Assembly: GCF_017876495.1 (NCBI RefSeq)
Contig: NZ_JAGIOB010000001.1
Location: 3,038,001-3,102,000, forward strand
Direction of reading: 5' to 3'
Origin: Microlunatus capsulatus
GTDB taxonomy: Bacteria > Actinomycetota > Actinomycetes > Propionibacteriales > Propionibacteriaceae
DNA: 64,000 nucleotides
This document shows, piece by piece, positions 17,070 to 26,632 of this stretch. Below the pieces are notes generated by a model. The model made no database searches and had not been told where the DNA came from. It was given only the letters and a program-made list of their open reading frames with translations. Made by a program: the position numbers and the translations under genes. Each line of letters begins with the position of its first letter. Positions within the stretch are counted from its first letter, which is position 1.

Positions 17070-17653
17070 CGGCGGACCCGCGTCCGTACGGTCAGCTCGT
17101 CCTGGTCACCGGTCCGGTCGCCGCCGGGAAGAGCACCGTCGCCGCCCGGCTGACGGAGCGGCTGGTGGCCGCCGGCCTGACCGTCGCCTGCACCGACCAC
17201 GACGACGTCGCCCGGCTGGGCCACGCCCCGGGCGGGCTGACCGAGGAGCACTGGGACCGGGCCCACGAGACCCACGGCGTCCTGGTCGGCGCCCTGCTGC
17301 GGCAGCCGTTCGACGTCGTCATCGCGCACGGACCCGTCTACACCCCCGTCGAGACGGCCGCGGTGCTCGCGCACGTGCCGGCCGGGACCCCCGTGCGGCG
17401 GGTGCTGCTGACCTGCCCGCTGGGCTCGGCCCACGACCGCGTCACCGGCGACCCCGAGCGCGGTCTGTCCCGCGACCCGGTGTTCCTGCAGCGCACCCAC
17501 GCCCGCTTCTGGGCGCTCCGGCCGGAGATCGAGGCCGACCTCGTCGTCGACACCAGCACCACCGGCGTCGACGCGGTCTGCGCCCGGGTCGAGGCGCTGC
17601 TGCGCCCCGTCGGGACTCCCGCGCCCGGTGCACCGGGCGGGTCCGTGCCGTAG
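17066..17653 (+). CDS. P-loop NTPase/kinase-like protein
   Basis: A 195-residue single-domain P-loop protein with Walker A GPVAAGKS near residue 16 and a nucleoside/shikimate kinase-like layout. CTDHDDVARLGH may bind the acceptor substrate. The family is often annotated as AAA or shikimate kinase-like; the substrate is not identifiable. It overlaps the SDR stop by 4 nt (GTGA), making a three-gene operon with the acyl-CoA dehydrogenase. The last 20 residues are Pro/Gly-rich. Confidence 0.75.
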   Translation: MTADPRPYGQLVLVTGPVAAGKSTVAARLTERLVAAGLTVACTDHDDVARLGHAPGGLTEEHWDRAHETHGVLVGALLRQPFDVVIAHGPVYTPVETAAVLAHVPAGTPVRRVLLTCPLGSAHDRVTGDPERGLSRDPVFLQRTHARFWALRPEIEADLVVDTSTTGVDAVCARVEALLRPVGTPAPGAPGGSVP

Positions 17654-17668
17654 GGGCGCGGGAGCGGC

Positions 17669-19060
17669 TCAGCCGCGGGCGGCCCGGGCCCGCAGGGCGG
17701 CGATGTCGAGGTACTCCCGGGCCGGTGGCTCGTCCCCGCCCGGGGCCTCGCCGTCGTCCTCCCACGGGTCGTACGGCTTCTCGGCCTCGTCGTCGACGAA
17801 GCCCTGGGAGGGGTCGAACGGGTTGGCCAGCGGGCCCATCGACTCCATCGCCGAGAGCGCGATCTGCTCGTCCGGCAGGTTCTGCAGCACGTCGTCGACG
17901 TAGCTCTGCGCCGCCTCGTCGATGGGGATCTCACGGCCCGCCCGCTCGCCGAGGTACCAGCGGTGCTCCAGCACCTCGTGGTACAGCTCGGCCGGCTCCA
18001 GCTTCTTGCGCATCTCGCCGGGCACGAGGTTCACCACCGGCTCGAAGCGGTTGGTCAGCCACTGGTGGGCGACGATCGACTCGTCGGCGCCCTGCTGGTC
18101 GGTGCGGGCGCGGTAGGCGTCGAGGTCGTTGAGCAGCCGGCGGGCCTGGTTCTCCTCGGTGTCCAGCCCGGTGAGCCGCAGCAGCCGCCGGGAGTGGTGG
18201 CCGGCGTCGACGACCTTGGGCTGGATGCGGATGGTCGAGCCGGCGAAGTCGGTGGTGATGTCCAGCTCGGCGACGTCGAAGCCGAGCGCGTTGAGCCGCC
18301 GGACCCGGCCCTCGATCCGGTGCATCTCGCTGCCGTCGAACTCCTCGACCTCGGTGAGCTCGGCCCACAGCTCGCGGTAGCGGCTCTCGATGGTCTGCAC
18401 CAGGGTCAGCGGGTCGAGGTTGGCGTCCAGCAGGCCGCCGGCCTCGAGGTCGCAGAACTCGCCGAAGAGGTTGACCCGGGCGATCTGCAGGTCGTGCTCG
18501 CGCTGGCCGTCGCTGAGCTGGTCGTGCAGCTCCCCGGTCTCGGCGTCGACGAGGTAGGCGGCGAAGGAGCCGGCGTCGCGGCGGAACAGGGTGTTGGACA
18601 GCGAGACGTCGCCCCACAGGAAGCCGATGAGGTGCAGCCGGGCCAGCAGGACGACCATCGCGTCGACGAGCCGGTTGACGGTGTCCTGGCGCACGCCGCG
18701 GCTGAACAGCGAGCGGTAGGGCAGCGAGAACTGCAGGTGCTTGGTGATGAGGATGGGGTCGAGCGGCTCGCCGGCCCGGTCCAGCCGGGTGGTGACGACG
18801 CCGACGGGCTCGACCGAGGGGGTGTCCAGCCGGGTGAGGTCGCGCAGCAGCCGGTACTCGTGCTTGGCGAGGTGCTCCAGCACCTCCTTGACCGCGTAGA
18901 CGTCCGAGCCCACCCGGACGAAGCGGACGACGTGCCGCGAGATGCCGCGGGGGAGGGCGACCAGGCTCTCCTCCGGCCACTCCGCGAGCGGGGTCTCCCA
19001 GGGCAGCGTGATCAACCGCGCGTCCGGCTTCGCCGACAGGAACCTGGGCATGGCCGTCAT
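17669..19060 (-). CDS. DUF4032 protein, lipopolysaccharide-kinase (InaA)-like fold
   Basis: A 463-residue conserved actinobacterial protein. The first 230 residues resemble a protein-kinase-like fold: VYAVKEV (lysine strand), EYRLLRDL, then LIGFLWGDVSLSNTLF (catalytic-loop analogue with D and N) and AYLVDAETGEL (DFG-like D). The following DUF4032 part contains NRFEPVVNLVPGEMRKKLEPAELYHEVLEHRW, cited as a landmark near 350. The acidic C-terminal tail (KPYDPWEDDGEAPGGDEPP) is likely disordered. Function is unknown. The ATG at 19060 was chosen over ATG 19051. Convergent with the P-loop gene, 15 nt apart. Confidence 0.8.
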   Translation of the reverse strand: MTAMPRFLSAKPDARLITLPWETPLAEWPEESLVALPRGISRHVVRFVRVGSDVYAVKEVLEHLAKHEYRLLRDLTRLDTPSVEPVGVVTTRLDRAGEPLDPILITKHLQFSLPYRSLFSRGVRQDTVNRLVDAMVVLLARLHLIGFLWGDVSLSNTLFRRDAGSFAAYLVDAETGELHDQLSDGQREHDLQIARVNLFGEFCDLEAGGLLDANLDPLTLVQTIESRYRELWAELTEVEEFDGSEMHRIEGRVRRLNALGFDVAELDITTDFAGSTIRIQPKVVDAGHHSRRLLRLTGLDTEENQARRLLNDLDAYRARTDQQGADESIVAHQWLTNRFEPVVNLVPGEMRKKLEPAELYHEVLEHRWYLGERAGREIPIDEAAQSYVDDVLQNLPDEQIALSAMESMGPLANPFDPSQGFVDDEAEKPYDPWEDDGEAPGGDEPPAREYLDIAALRARAARG

Positions 19061-19189
19061 CTTGTCACCGCGGCCCGGGATCTGGTCGCTGCGGAGCGCG
19101 GAACTGCGGGACGACGGCAGCCGAGGAGGTCGGCCGCCTGTCGTCCTCCCGCACGTCCCGCTCCTGGGCGCGCGCCTAGGCTGAGCGCC

Positions 19190-20110
19190 GTGACCGACCT
19201 CCTCGACGCGCGCCCGGCGGCTCCCGTCGTGCTCGCCGAGGCGGACTGGACGGTCCGGCGCGACGCCCACCAGGAGCGTGTCGACGGCTGGCTGACCGGC
19301 CACCGGGAGCGCCGCAGCCGGGGCCGCAGCCACCCGGTCGAGGACTTCCTCTTCGAGTACTACAACCAGCGGCCCTACCAGCTGCGCCGCTGGCACCCCG
19401 GTGCCGGCGTGGTGCTGGCCGGTCCCGCCGCCGAGGAGCTGCTGGGCTGGCGCGGCTACGTGGCCGTGGCCGACGGCGTCGCGCTGGACACCGCGACGGT
19501 GCTCGCCGCCCGGGCCGGCACCGTGCGCTGGGTCCGCGACCTGCTGGCCGCGACCGCTGCCCGGGCCGGCTTCTTCGGCTGCTTCGGCCTGCACGAGTGG
19601 GCGATGGTCTACCGGCAGGGCCCCGACGAGCTGCGGCACCCGGGCTGGCCGCTGCGGATGCCGGCCGAGGACGTCGCCGCCGTCGTCGAGGAGCGCGGGG
19701 TGCGCTGCGAGCACGTCGACGCCTTCCGCTTCTTCACCCCGGAGGCCCGGCCGCTCAACGTGCTGCAGCCGACGCGGGCCGACCAGCAGGACCTGGAGCA
19801 GCCGGGCTGCCTGCACGCCAACATGGACCTCTACAAGTGGGCCTACAAGCTGAGCCCGCTGGTCCCCTCCGACCTCGTCGCCGACGCCTTCGCCCTGGCC
19901 CGGGAGATCCGCCAGCTGGACATGCGGGCCAGCCCCTACGACTTCCGCGCGCTGGGCCTGGAGCCCGTCGCCGTCGAGACGCCCGAGGGCCGGGCCGCCT
20001 ACGCGGCCGAGCAGCGGACCTTCGCCCAGCGCTCCGCCCCCCTGCGGCAGCGGCTGCTCGACGTCCTCGGCCCGCTCGCCGCGCTCGTCCCCGAGCCTCC
20101 CGCTCCCTGA
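19190..20110 (+). CDS. Conserved actinobacterial protein annotated in relatives as 3-methyladenine DNA glycosylase
   Basis: A 306-residue protein with conserved WxVRRDAHQERVDGW, HPVEDFLFEYYNQRP and LHEWAMVY segments and a C-terminal LHANMDLYKWAYKLSPLVPSDL, each short landmark typical of this family. I recognise the family as the one commonly labelled 3-methyladenine DNA glycosylase in actinobacteria, but I see no HhH motif that would prove glycosylase activity. A TAGGCT -10 box (19177-19182) ends 7 nt before the GTG, so the mRNA is probably leaderless. The stop codon TGA is contributed by a GCTCCCTGAGCC repeat-like segment. Confidence 0.65.
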   Translation: MTDLLDARPAAPVVLAEADWTVRRDAHQERVDGWLTGHRERRSRGRSHPVEDFLFEYYNQRPYQLRRWHPGAGVVLAGPAAEELLGWRGYVAVADGVALDTATVLAARAGTVRWVRDLLAATAARAGFFGCFGLHEWAMVYRQGPDELRHPGWPLRMPAEDVAAVVEERGVRCEHVDAFRFFTPEARPLNVLQPTRADQQDLEQPGCLHANMDLYKWAYKLSPLVPSDLVADAFALAREIRQLDMRASPYDFRALGLEPVAVETPEGRAAYAAEQRTFAQRSAPLRQRLLDVLGPLAALVPEPPAP

Positions 20111-20120
20111 GCCACCTCCC

Positions 20121-20142
20121 GCTCCCTGAGCCTGTCGAAGGG
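20121..20142 (+). repeat. Dispersed repeat copy, left arm
   Basis: GCTCCCTGAGCCTGTCGAAG plus GG; a truncated copy precedes it at 20103-20113. It pairs with the opposite-orientation copies at 20216-20239 and 20253-20277 in a convergent gene gap. Confidence 0.75.
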
Positions 20143-20148
20143 TCTGGG

Positions 20149-20203
20149 AACCGCTGACGGGTGACGGGCTCCGGCGGCCGGGTCGTGCAACCCGTCAGCG
20201 GTT
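20149..20203. terminator. 14-bp inverted repeat nested inside the dispersed-repeat pair
   Basis: AACCGCTGACGGGT (20149-20162) and its exact complement (20190-20203) lie between the two convergent genes and inside the outer repeat arms. It probably terminates both transcripts. No T tract. Confidence 0.6.
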
Positions 20204-20215
20204 TCTCGGGGGTGG

Positions 20216-20277
20216 CCCTTCAACAGGCTCAGGGAGCGGAGGGCGGGTCAGGCCCTTCGACAGGCTCACGGAGCGGG
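20216..20277 (-). repeat. Two dispersed repeat copies, opposite orientation
   Basis: CCCTTCAACAGGCTCAGGGA (from 20216) and CCCTTCGACAGGCTCACGGA (from 20253), each continuing with GCGG. The second copy supplies the stop codon (TGA, 20266-20268) of the GNAT gene. Confidence 0.75.
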
Positions 20278-20820
20278 GATGGCGGGGCGGACCAGGCGGT
20301 ACATGGGCCGGTCGAACCAGCTCGGGCCGCAACTCATCGCCCCGCCGTCGGGGGCGAAGCCGTGCCGGCGGTAGAAGCGGTTGGCGCGGGGGTTGCCGTG
20401 CAGGATCCACAGGTAGGTCTCGCGGTCTCCGACGGCGACGTCGAGCAGCCGGGCGCCGAGGCCGCTGCCGTGGGTGCGGGCGCGGGTGTAGAGGTGGTTG
20501 AGCTGGAAGCCGACGTCGGTCGGCGGGGCGCCGAGCTCGCGCTCCCAGTCCTGGGTGCCGGGGCCGGAGCGGACGACGCCCACCACCTCGCCGTCGGCGT
20601 CGCGGGCCAGCCACGACCGCGACCGGGGCTCGGGCTGCTGCGCCGCCGCGACCCAGGAGGCCCGGGTCCGCTCGACGGTCTGCGGGATGGCGTCCCGGTG
20701 CTGCTCGACGAACGCCGGCGGCATGATCGCGGCGTAGGTCTCGGCCAGGCACTCGACGTGGCAGCGGACGTAGTCCCCGGCGTCGTCAGGGGTGACGGGG
20801 CGGAGGTCGTGCTCGGGCAT
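20266..20820 (-). CDS. GNAT-family N-acetyltransferase
   Basis: A 184-residue acetyltransferase. The acetyl-CoA-binding motif A is the stretch YTRARTHGSGLGARLLDVAV near residues 115-134 (R-x-x-G-x-G/A pattern as HGSGLG), followed by LWILHGNPRANRFYRRHGF (motif B). N-terminus reads LRPVTPDDAGDYVRCH, usual for the fold. Substrate unknown. The ATG at 20820 has GGGAG upstream; a longer in-frame extension is proline-rich and unlikely. The C-terminal AP and stop are encoded by a dispersed repeat element. Confidence 0.88.
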   Translation of the reverse strand: MPEHDLRPVTPDDAGDYVRCHVECLAETYAAIMPPAFVEQHRDAIPQTVERTRASWVAAAQQPEPRSRSWLARDADGEVVGVVRSGPGTQDWERELGAPPTDVGFQLNHLYTRARTHGSGLGARLLDVAVGDRETYLWILHGNPRANRFYRRHGFAPDGGAMSCGPSWFDRPMYRLVRPAIPAP

Positions 20821-20888
20821 GCGGGGCTCCCGGGGAGGCGGTGGTGGCCGGGACACGCTAGCGCGGGCTCCCGCCCTACGATCGGGTG

Positions 20889-21740
20889 GTGACGAGTGGT
20901 GACGGCTGGACGACCTGCGCCGCCGGGCACCGGCACTGGGGGCTGTTCGGCGCGGCCGGCCTGCTGCTCCGCACCCCGCCGGGGGAGCCGCCCGCCGTCG
21001 CCCTCCAGCTCCGCGCCGAGCGCAGCCACCACGGCGGCACCTGGGGCATCCTCGGCGGCGCCCGCGACGGGGACGAGACCGCCGTCGAGGCCGCGCTCCG
21101 CGAGGCGGGCGAGGAGGCCACCGTCGACCCGGCCCTGATCCACGTCGAGGCCAGCTACGTCGACGACCACGGCGGCTGGGCCTACACCACCGTCGTCGCC
21201 ACCGCGCCGTCGGCGATGGCCCTCGCGCCCCGCAACTGGGAGAGCGACGCCGTCCGCTGGGTCCCGCTGGCCGAGGTCGACGCCCTCGACCTGCACCCCG
21301 GCTTCGGCCGCACCTGGCCGTTGCTGCGCGAGGTCGGGCCGGCGCCGGTCGTCGTCGTCGACGCCGCCAACGTCGTGGGCAGCCGGCCCGACGGCTGGTG
21401 GAAGGACCGCGCCGGCGCCGCCGCCCGGCTCCGGGACCAGCTGGCCGCGGCCGCCGTCACCGGCGTGCTGGGCCTCGCCGACGGCGCCGCCGGGCTGCGC
21501 TCCTTCCCCCGCTTCGTGCTGGTGGTCGAGGGCCGGGCCCGCGACGTCGGCCCGGTCGCCGGCGTCGAGGTGGTGGGCGCGGTGGGCTCCGGGGACGACG
21601 CGGTGGTCGAGGCCGTCGCCGGGCGCGCGGGCGACGGCCGTCGCGTCATCGTGGCCACGGCCGACCGCGAGCTGCGGGAGCGGGTGGGCGCCCTGAGCGC
21701 CGAGGTGCTGGGACCCCGGGGGCTGCTTGACCTGCTGTGA
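20889..21740 (+). CDS. NUDIX hydrolase fused to a NYN/PIN-like nuclease domain
   Basis: A 283-residue two-domain protein. Residues about 1-150 are a NUDIX domain with the box GGARDGDETAVEAALREAGE followed by EATV; the usual final glycine is alanine, but all metal-binding Glu and Arg residues are kept. Residues about 150-283 start with VVVVDAANVVGSRP and include LVVEGRARDV, GSGDDAVVEAV and RRVIVATADRELRERV, the acidic pattern (D, D, D/TADR) of NYN/YacP-like PIN nucleases. A TACGAT -10 box (20877-20882) ends 6 nt before the GTG at 20889, which suggests a leaderless mRNA and favours this start over GTG 20886. RNA end processing is a reasonable guess; substrate unknown. Confidence 0.85.
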   Translation: MTSGDGWTTCAAGHRHWGLFGAAGLLLRTPPGEPPAVALQLRAERSHHGGTWGILGGARDGDETAVEAALREAGEEATVDPALIHVEASYVDDHGGWAYTTVVATAPSAMALAPRNWESDAVRWVPLAEVDALDLHPGFGRTWPLLREVGPAPVVVVDAANVVGSRPDGWWKDRAGAAARLRDQLAAAAVTGVLGLADGAAGLRSFPRFVLVVEGRARDVGPVAGVEVVGAVGSGDDAVVEAVAGRAGDGRRVIVATADRELRERVGALSAEVLGPRGLLDLL

Positions 21741-21780
21741 CGCGGGAGGCGCTGCGGCAGGTCGACCACGAGGTCAAAGA

Positions 21781-21786
21781 TTGACA
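21781..21786 (+). promoter_or_regulatory. Putative -35 box of the MFS-anmK-murQ operon
   Basis: TTGACA, a perfect -35 consensus, starts 38 nt before the MFS start, in an unusually A-rich stretch (AGAAAAGTAGGAAC). The -10 is not clear. Confidence 0.35.
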
Positions 21787-21818
21787 CGCAGCGCCCGGGG
21801 CGAGAAAAGTAGGAACAC

Positions 21819-23138
21819 GTGACCACCTCTGCCGACCTCGCACCCGACCGGACCAGCCCGGAGCGGTCGCGCCGCGCCCTGGTCGCCGGCTCGGTCGGCA
21901 ACTTCATCGAGTGGTACGAGTTCGGGGTCTACGGCTTCCTGGCCACGGTGATCGCGGCCAACTTCTTCACCCCCGACGGCGGCGGCTCCCTCGAGGCGCT
22001 GGTCAAGACCTACGTCTCGTTCGCGCTGGCGTTCTTCTTCCGCCCCGTCGGCGCGGCCCTGTTCGGCCGGGTCGGCGACCGGATCGGCCGCCGGCCGACG
22101 CTGGTCCTGGTGCTCCTGCTGATGTCCGGGGCCACGACGCTCATCGGGCTGCTGCCCACCTACGCCACCGTCGGCGTGGCCGCGCCCGTGCTGCTCACCC
22201 TGGTCCGGATCCTCCAGGGGCTCTCGGCCGGCGGGGAGTTCGGCGGGGCCGTGTCGGTGATGACGGAGTTCGCCCCGCCCGGGCGGCGCGGCCTCTTCGG
22301 CGCCTGGCAGTCCTTCACCGTCGCGCTCGGGCTGCTCGGCGGCGCGGGCGTCTGCGCGGTGCTCGGCGGCCTGCTGAGCACCGAGCAGCTGAGCGCCTGG
22401 GGCTGGCGGGTCCCCTTCCTGCTCGCCCTCCCGCTCGGTCTGGTCGCCCTGTGGCTGCGGCTGCGGCTGGAGGAGACGCCCTCGTTCCAGCGGGTCGCCG
22501 AGGAGACCCCGGCGGTCGAGGCCGCCCCGCTCCCGGCCCGCCGCGTCGCTGCGGCCATCGCGCTGGGCATCGGCCGGCTGATGGGGTGGTCGGCGGCCGG
22601 CTACACCTTCCTCGTCGTCATCCCCGCCTACCTGCAGACCTCGCTCGGCGCCACCTTCCAGCAGGCCCTCGTGGCCACGGTGCTGGCCAACGTCGGCTTC
22701 GCCGCGACGATCCTGCCCGCCGGGCGGCTGAGCGACCGGGTCGGCCGGCGGCCGGTGATGCTGGCCGGCACCCTGGCCATCGTCGTGCTGGCCCTGCCCC
22801 TGCTCGGCGTGCTGCAGGACGAGGACGGCGGGCTGGCCGGCAAGGGTCTGGCGGTGCTGGTGGCGGGCGCCGTCGTCGGGCTGATCGCCGGCCCCGGCCC
22901 CGCGATGCTGTCGGAGATGTTCCCGACGACGGTCCGCTACACCGGCCTCGGTCTGGCGTACTCGCTGTCCAACGCGGTGTTCTCCGGCTCGGCCGGGCTC
23001 ATCATCACCGCGCTCATCGCCGCCACCGGCGACGTCGACATCCCTGCCTACTACGTGATGGCGACCTGCCTGGTCAGCGCCGTCGCCCTGCTCACCCTGC
23101 GCGGCGACGCGCACCGCCGCGCGCTGGCCGACCGGTGA
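21819..23138 (+). CDS. MFS transporter, metabolite:H+ symporter (ProP/ShiA) type
   Basis: A 439-residue, 12-helix permease. The start of helix 1 reads GSVGNFIEWYEFGVYG, a signature of the metabolite:H+ symporter subfamily, and the loop 2-3 motif GRVGDRIGRRPTL and its repeat GRLSDRVGRRPVM are intact. RILQGLSAGGEFGGA follows. Members take up organic acids, betaines, shikimate or similar solutes. Here the gene overlaps anmK by 4 nt, and murQ follows, so a role in importing an anhydro-muramic or related amino sugar is possible, though this is inferred only from context. GTG start with AGGA upstream. Confidence 0.87.
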   Translation: MTTSADLAPDRTSPERSRRALVAGSVGNFIEWYEFGVYGFLATVIAANFFTPDGGGSLEALVKTYVSFALAFFFRPVGAALFGRVGDRIGRRPTLVLVLLLMSGATTLIGLLPTYATVGVAAPVLLTLVRILQGLSAGGEFGGAVSVMTEFAPPGRRGLFGAWQSFTVALGLLGGAGVCAVLGGLLSTEQLSAWGWRVPFLLALPLGLVALWLRLRLEETPSFQRVAEETPAVEAAPLPARRVAAAIALGIGRLMGWSAAGYTFLVVIPAYLQTSLGATFQQALVATVLANVGFAATILPAGRLSDRVGRRPVMLAGTLAIVVLALPLLGVLQDEDGGLAGKGLAVLVAGAVVGLIAGPGPAMLSEMFPTTVRYTGLGLAYSLSNAVFSGSAGLIITALIAATGDVDIPAYYVMATCLVSAVALLTLRGDAHRRALADR

Positions 23139-24319
23139 GGGTCATCGGCCTGATGTCGGGCACGTCCTTCGACGCCGTGGACGCCGCGGCGGCCGACCTC
23201 GAGATCCGCGACGGCACCGTCCACCTGCGCCCGCTCGGCCTGGTCAGCGCGCCCTACCCGGCCGAGGTGGTCGACACGCTCCGGTCCGCCCTGCCGCCGG
23301 CGGCCACCACGATGGCCACGGTCTGCCGGCTCGACACCGCCGTCGGCCAGGCCTTCGCCGACCTCGCCGCCCGCGCCGACGCCGAGCTGTGCGACGGCCG
23401 GGCCGAGCTGGTGGTCTCGCACGGCCAGACCGTCTTCCACTGGGCCGAGGACGGCCGGGTCCGCGGCACGCTGCAGCTGGGTCAGCCGGCCTGGGTCGCC
23501 GAGCGGACCGGGCTGCCCGTCGTCTCCGACCTGCGCAGCCGTGACGTCGCCGCCGGCGGCCAGGGCGCGCCGCTGGTCAGCGCGCTGGACGTGCTGTGGC
23601 TGCGGAGCCGGGAGCGGGCCTCGGTGGCGCTCAACCTGGGCGGGATCGCCAACGTCACGGTCGTCGCCCCCGGCGCCGAGCCGGTCGCCTTCGACACCGG
23701 CCCGGCCAGCGCCCTGCTGGACGCCGTGGTCCAGCGGGCCACCGGCGGGGCCGAGGCGTACGACCTCGACGGCGCCCGGGCGGCCGCCGGCCACGTCGAC
23801 GCGGACCTGCTGGCCGCGCTGCTCGCCGAGCCCTACTACGCCCGCCCCGCCCCGAAGAGCACGGGCAAGGAGCTGTTCTCGCCCGACTACCTCGACCCGT
23901 TCCTGGCCGGGCGGCCCGCGCTGGCCCTGCCGGACCTGCTGGCCACCCTGACCGCGCTGACGGCCGAGACGGCCGCGGCCGCGGTCCGGGCCGCCGGCGC
24001 CGTCGAGGTGGTCGCCGCCGGCGGCGGCACCCGCAACCCGACGCTGCTGGCCGCCCTCCGCGACCGGCTCGACGGGGTGCCGCTGCTGCTGTCGGACGAG
24101 CTGGGGCTGCCCGCCGGCGCCAAGGAGGCCTACGCCTTCGCCCTGCTCGGCTACTTCACCCTCGCGGGCCTGCCGGCGTCGGTACCGTCGTGCACGGGGG
24201 CCCGGCACGCCAGCGTCCTCGGCTCGCTGACCCCGGGCCGGGACGGCTGGCCGCGGTGGGAGCGACCTCCCGCACGCCCGACCCAGCTGGTCGTCGACCA
24301 GGACAGGAGCAGCCGGTGA
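23135..24319 (+). CDS. anmK: Anhydro-N-acetylmuramic acid kinase
   Basis: A 394-residue ASKHA-fold kinase that cleaves and phosphorylates 1,6-anhydroMurNAc to MurNAc-6-phosphate. It has the N-terminal phosphate loop GLMSGTSFDAVDAA, the catalytic-site landmarks VSHGQTVFHW and NLGGIANVTV, FDTGPASALLDAVV and the C-terminal GGGTRNPTL loop. GTG start within the MFS stop (GTGA) and its own stop overlaps murQ (GTGA). The pair supplies and then consumes MurNAc-6-P. An odd tail of about 25 residues (ERPPARPTQLVVDQDRSSR) extends past the usual end. Confidence 0.93.
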   Translation: MRVIGLMSGTSFDAVDAAAADLEIRDGTVHLRPLGLVSAPYPAEVVDTLRSALPPAATTMATVCRLDTAVGQAFADLAARADAELCDGRAELVVSHGQTVFHWAEDGRVRGTLQLGQPAWVAERTGLPVVSDLRSRDVAAGGQGAPLVSALDVLWLRSRERASVALNLGGIANVTVVAPGAEPVAFDTGPASALLDAVVQRATGGAEAYDLDGARAAAGHVDADLLAALLAEPYYARPAPKSTGKELFSPDYLDPFLAGRPALALPDLLATLTALTAETAAAAVRAAGAVEVVAAGGGTRNPTLLAALRDRLDGVPLLLSDELGLPAGAKEAYAFALLGYFTLAGLPASVPSCTGARHASVLGSLTPGRDGWPRWERPPARPTQLVVDQDRSSR

Positions 24320-25260
24320 CCACCACCCCGACGCGCTGGCCCGAGGCCGGCGCCGCTCCCGGTCCGGCCGGCCTCGCGGCCCTGCGCACCGAGACCGCGA
24401 ACCCCCGCACCACCGACCTCGACGCCATGTCCACGCTGGAGGTGCTGCAGGCGATCAACGCGGAGGACCGGACGGTGGCCGCGGCGGTCCAGCGGGTGCT
24501 GCCCGCCGTCGCCCGCGCCGTCGACCTCGTGGTCGCCGCTCGCCAGCAGGGCGGCCGGCTCGTCTACGTCGGCGCCGGCACCAGCGGCCGGCTGGGCCTG
24601 CTGGACGCCGTCGAGTGCCCGCCCACCTTCGGCACCGCCCCGTCGGAGGTCGTCGGACTGCTGGCCGGGGGCGACGGGGCTTTTGCCGTCGCGGTCGAGG
24701 GGGCCGAGGACGACGAGGACCTCGCCGTCGCCGACCTCGAGGCGCTGGGCGTCGGGCCGGCCGACGTCGTCGTCGGGCTCGCGGCGAGCGGCCGCACCCC
24801 CTACGTGCTGGCCGCCCTGCGGCACGCGGGCCGCGTCGGCGCCGGGTCCGTGTCGGTGGCCTGCAACCCCGGCTCACCCGTGAGCGCGCTGGCCGACGTC
24901 GCCGTCGAGGTCGACACCGGCCCCGAGGCGCTCACCGGCTCGACCCGGCTCAAGGCCGGCACCGCCCAGAAGATGGTCTGCAACATGCTCTCGACCGCCG
25001 CCATGGTGCGCACCGGCAAGGTCTACAAGAACCTCATGGTCGACGTCCGCCCGACCAACGCCAAGCTCGTGGACCGGGCCCGGCGGATCGTCGCGGGCGC
25101 GGCCGGCGTCGACGAGGGACGGGCCGACGCCGCGCTGCGGGCGGCCGACGGGCACGCGAAGACGGCGGTCGTCATGCTGCTGGCCGGCTGCGACGCGCCG
25201 GCGGCCCGGGACCGGCTGGCCGCGCACGGCGGCCGGGTGCGCGAGGCCGTCGCCGGCTGA
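24316..25260 (+). CDS. murQ: N-acetylmuramic acid 6-phosphate etherase
   Basis: A 314-residue SIS-fold lyase that removes D-lactate from MurNAc-6-P to give GlcNAc-6-P. Landmarks: RTETANPRTTDLDAMSTLE at the N-terminus, VGAGTSGRLGLLDAVECPPT with the conserved glutamate, GLAASGRTPYV, and TGSTRLKAGTAQKMVCNML. The GTG start overlaps the anmK stop. A well-formed terminator hairpin follows at 25315-25348. Completes a peptidoglycan-sugar recycling unit. Confidence 0.95.
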   Translation: MTTTPTRWPEAGAAPGPAGLAALRTETANPRTTDLDAMSTLEVLQAINAEDRTVAAAVQRVLPAVARAVDLVVAARQQGGRLVYVGAGTSGRLGLLDAVECPPTFGTAPSEVVGLLAGGDGAFAVAVEGAEDDEDLAVADLEALGVGPADVVVGLAASGRTPYVLAALRHAGRVGAGSVSVACNPGSPVSALADVAVEVDTGPEALTGSTRLKAGTAQKMVCNMLSTAAMVRTGKVYKNLMVDVRPTNAKLVDRARRIVAGAAGVDEGRADAALRAADGHAKTAVVMLLAGCDAPAARDRLAAHGGRVREAVAG

Positions 25261-25314
25261 GCCCGCCCACCGGCTGGCCGCCCTCGGTGACCGGACCGCG
25301 CGGACCCGGGGACG

Positions 25315-25348
25315 CAGCAGGCCCCCGGCCGGAGCCGGGGGCCTGCTG
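25315..25348. terminator. Bidirectional terminator between murQ and the sugar ABC ATPase gene
   Basis: CAGCAGGCCCCCGGC (25315-25329) and its perfect complement (25334-25348) form a 15-bp stem with a CGGA loop between convergent genes. Confidence 0.8.
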
Positions 25349-25384
25349 GACGTTCAGCCGCGTGTCACCGCGACCGGGGAGACC

Positions 25385-26482
<1,098 letters not shown>

Positions 26483-26632
26483 GCCACACTTCCTTTCCAC
26501 GGGCAGGTACGTGCCCGACGATCCGTAGTGGAAATAACAGACGAAGTGTGACATGCGCCTCGTGGGGCAGCAACAGATCGCGCCTGGGAAGAGGCTGTGA
26601 GTCTGCAGGCCCCTGGCCGGGACCGAGGGATC

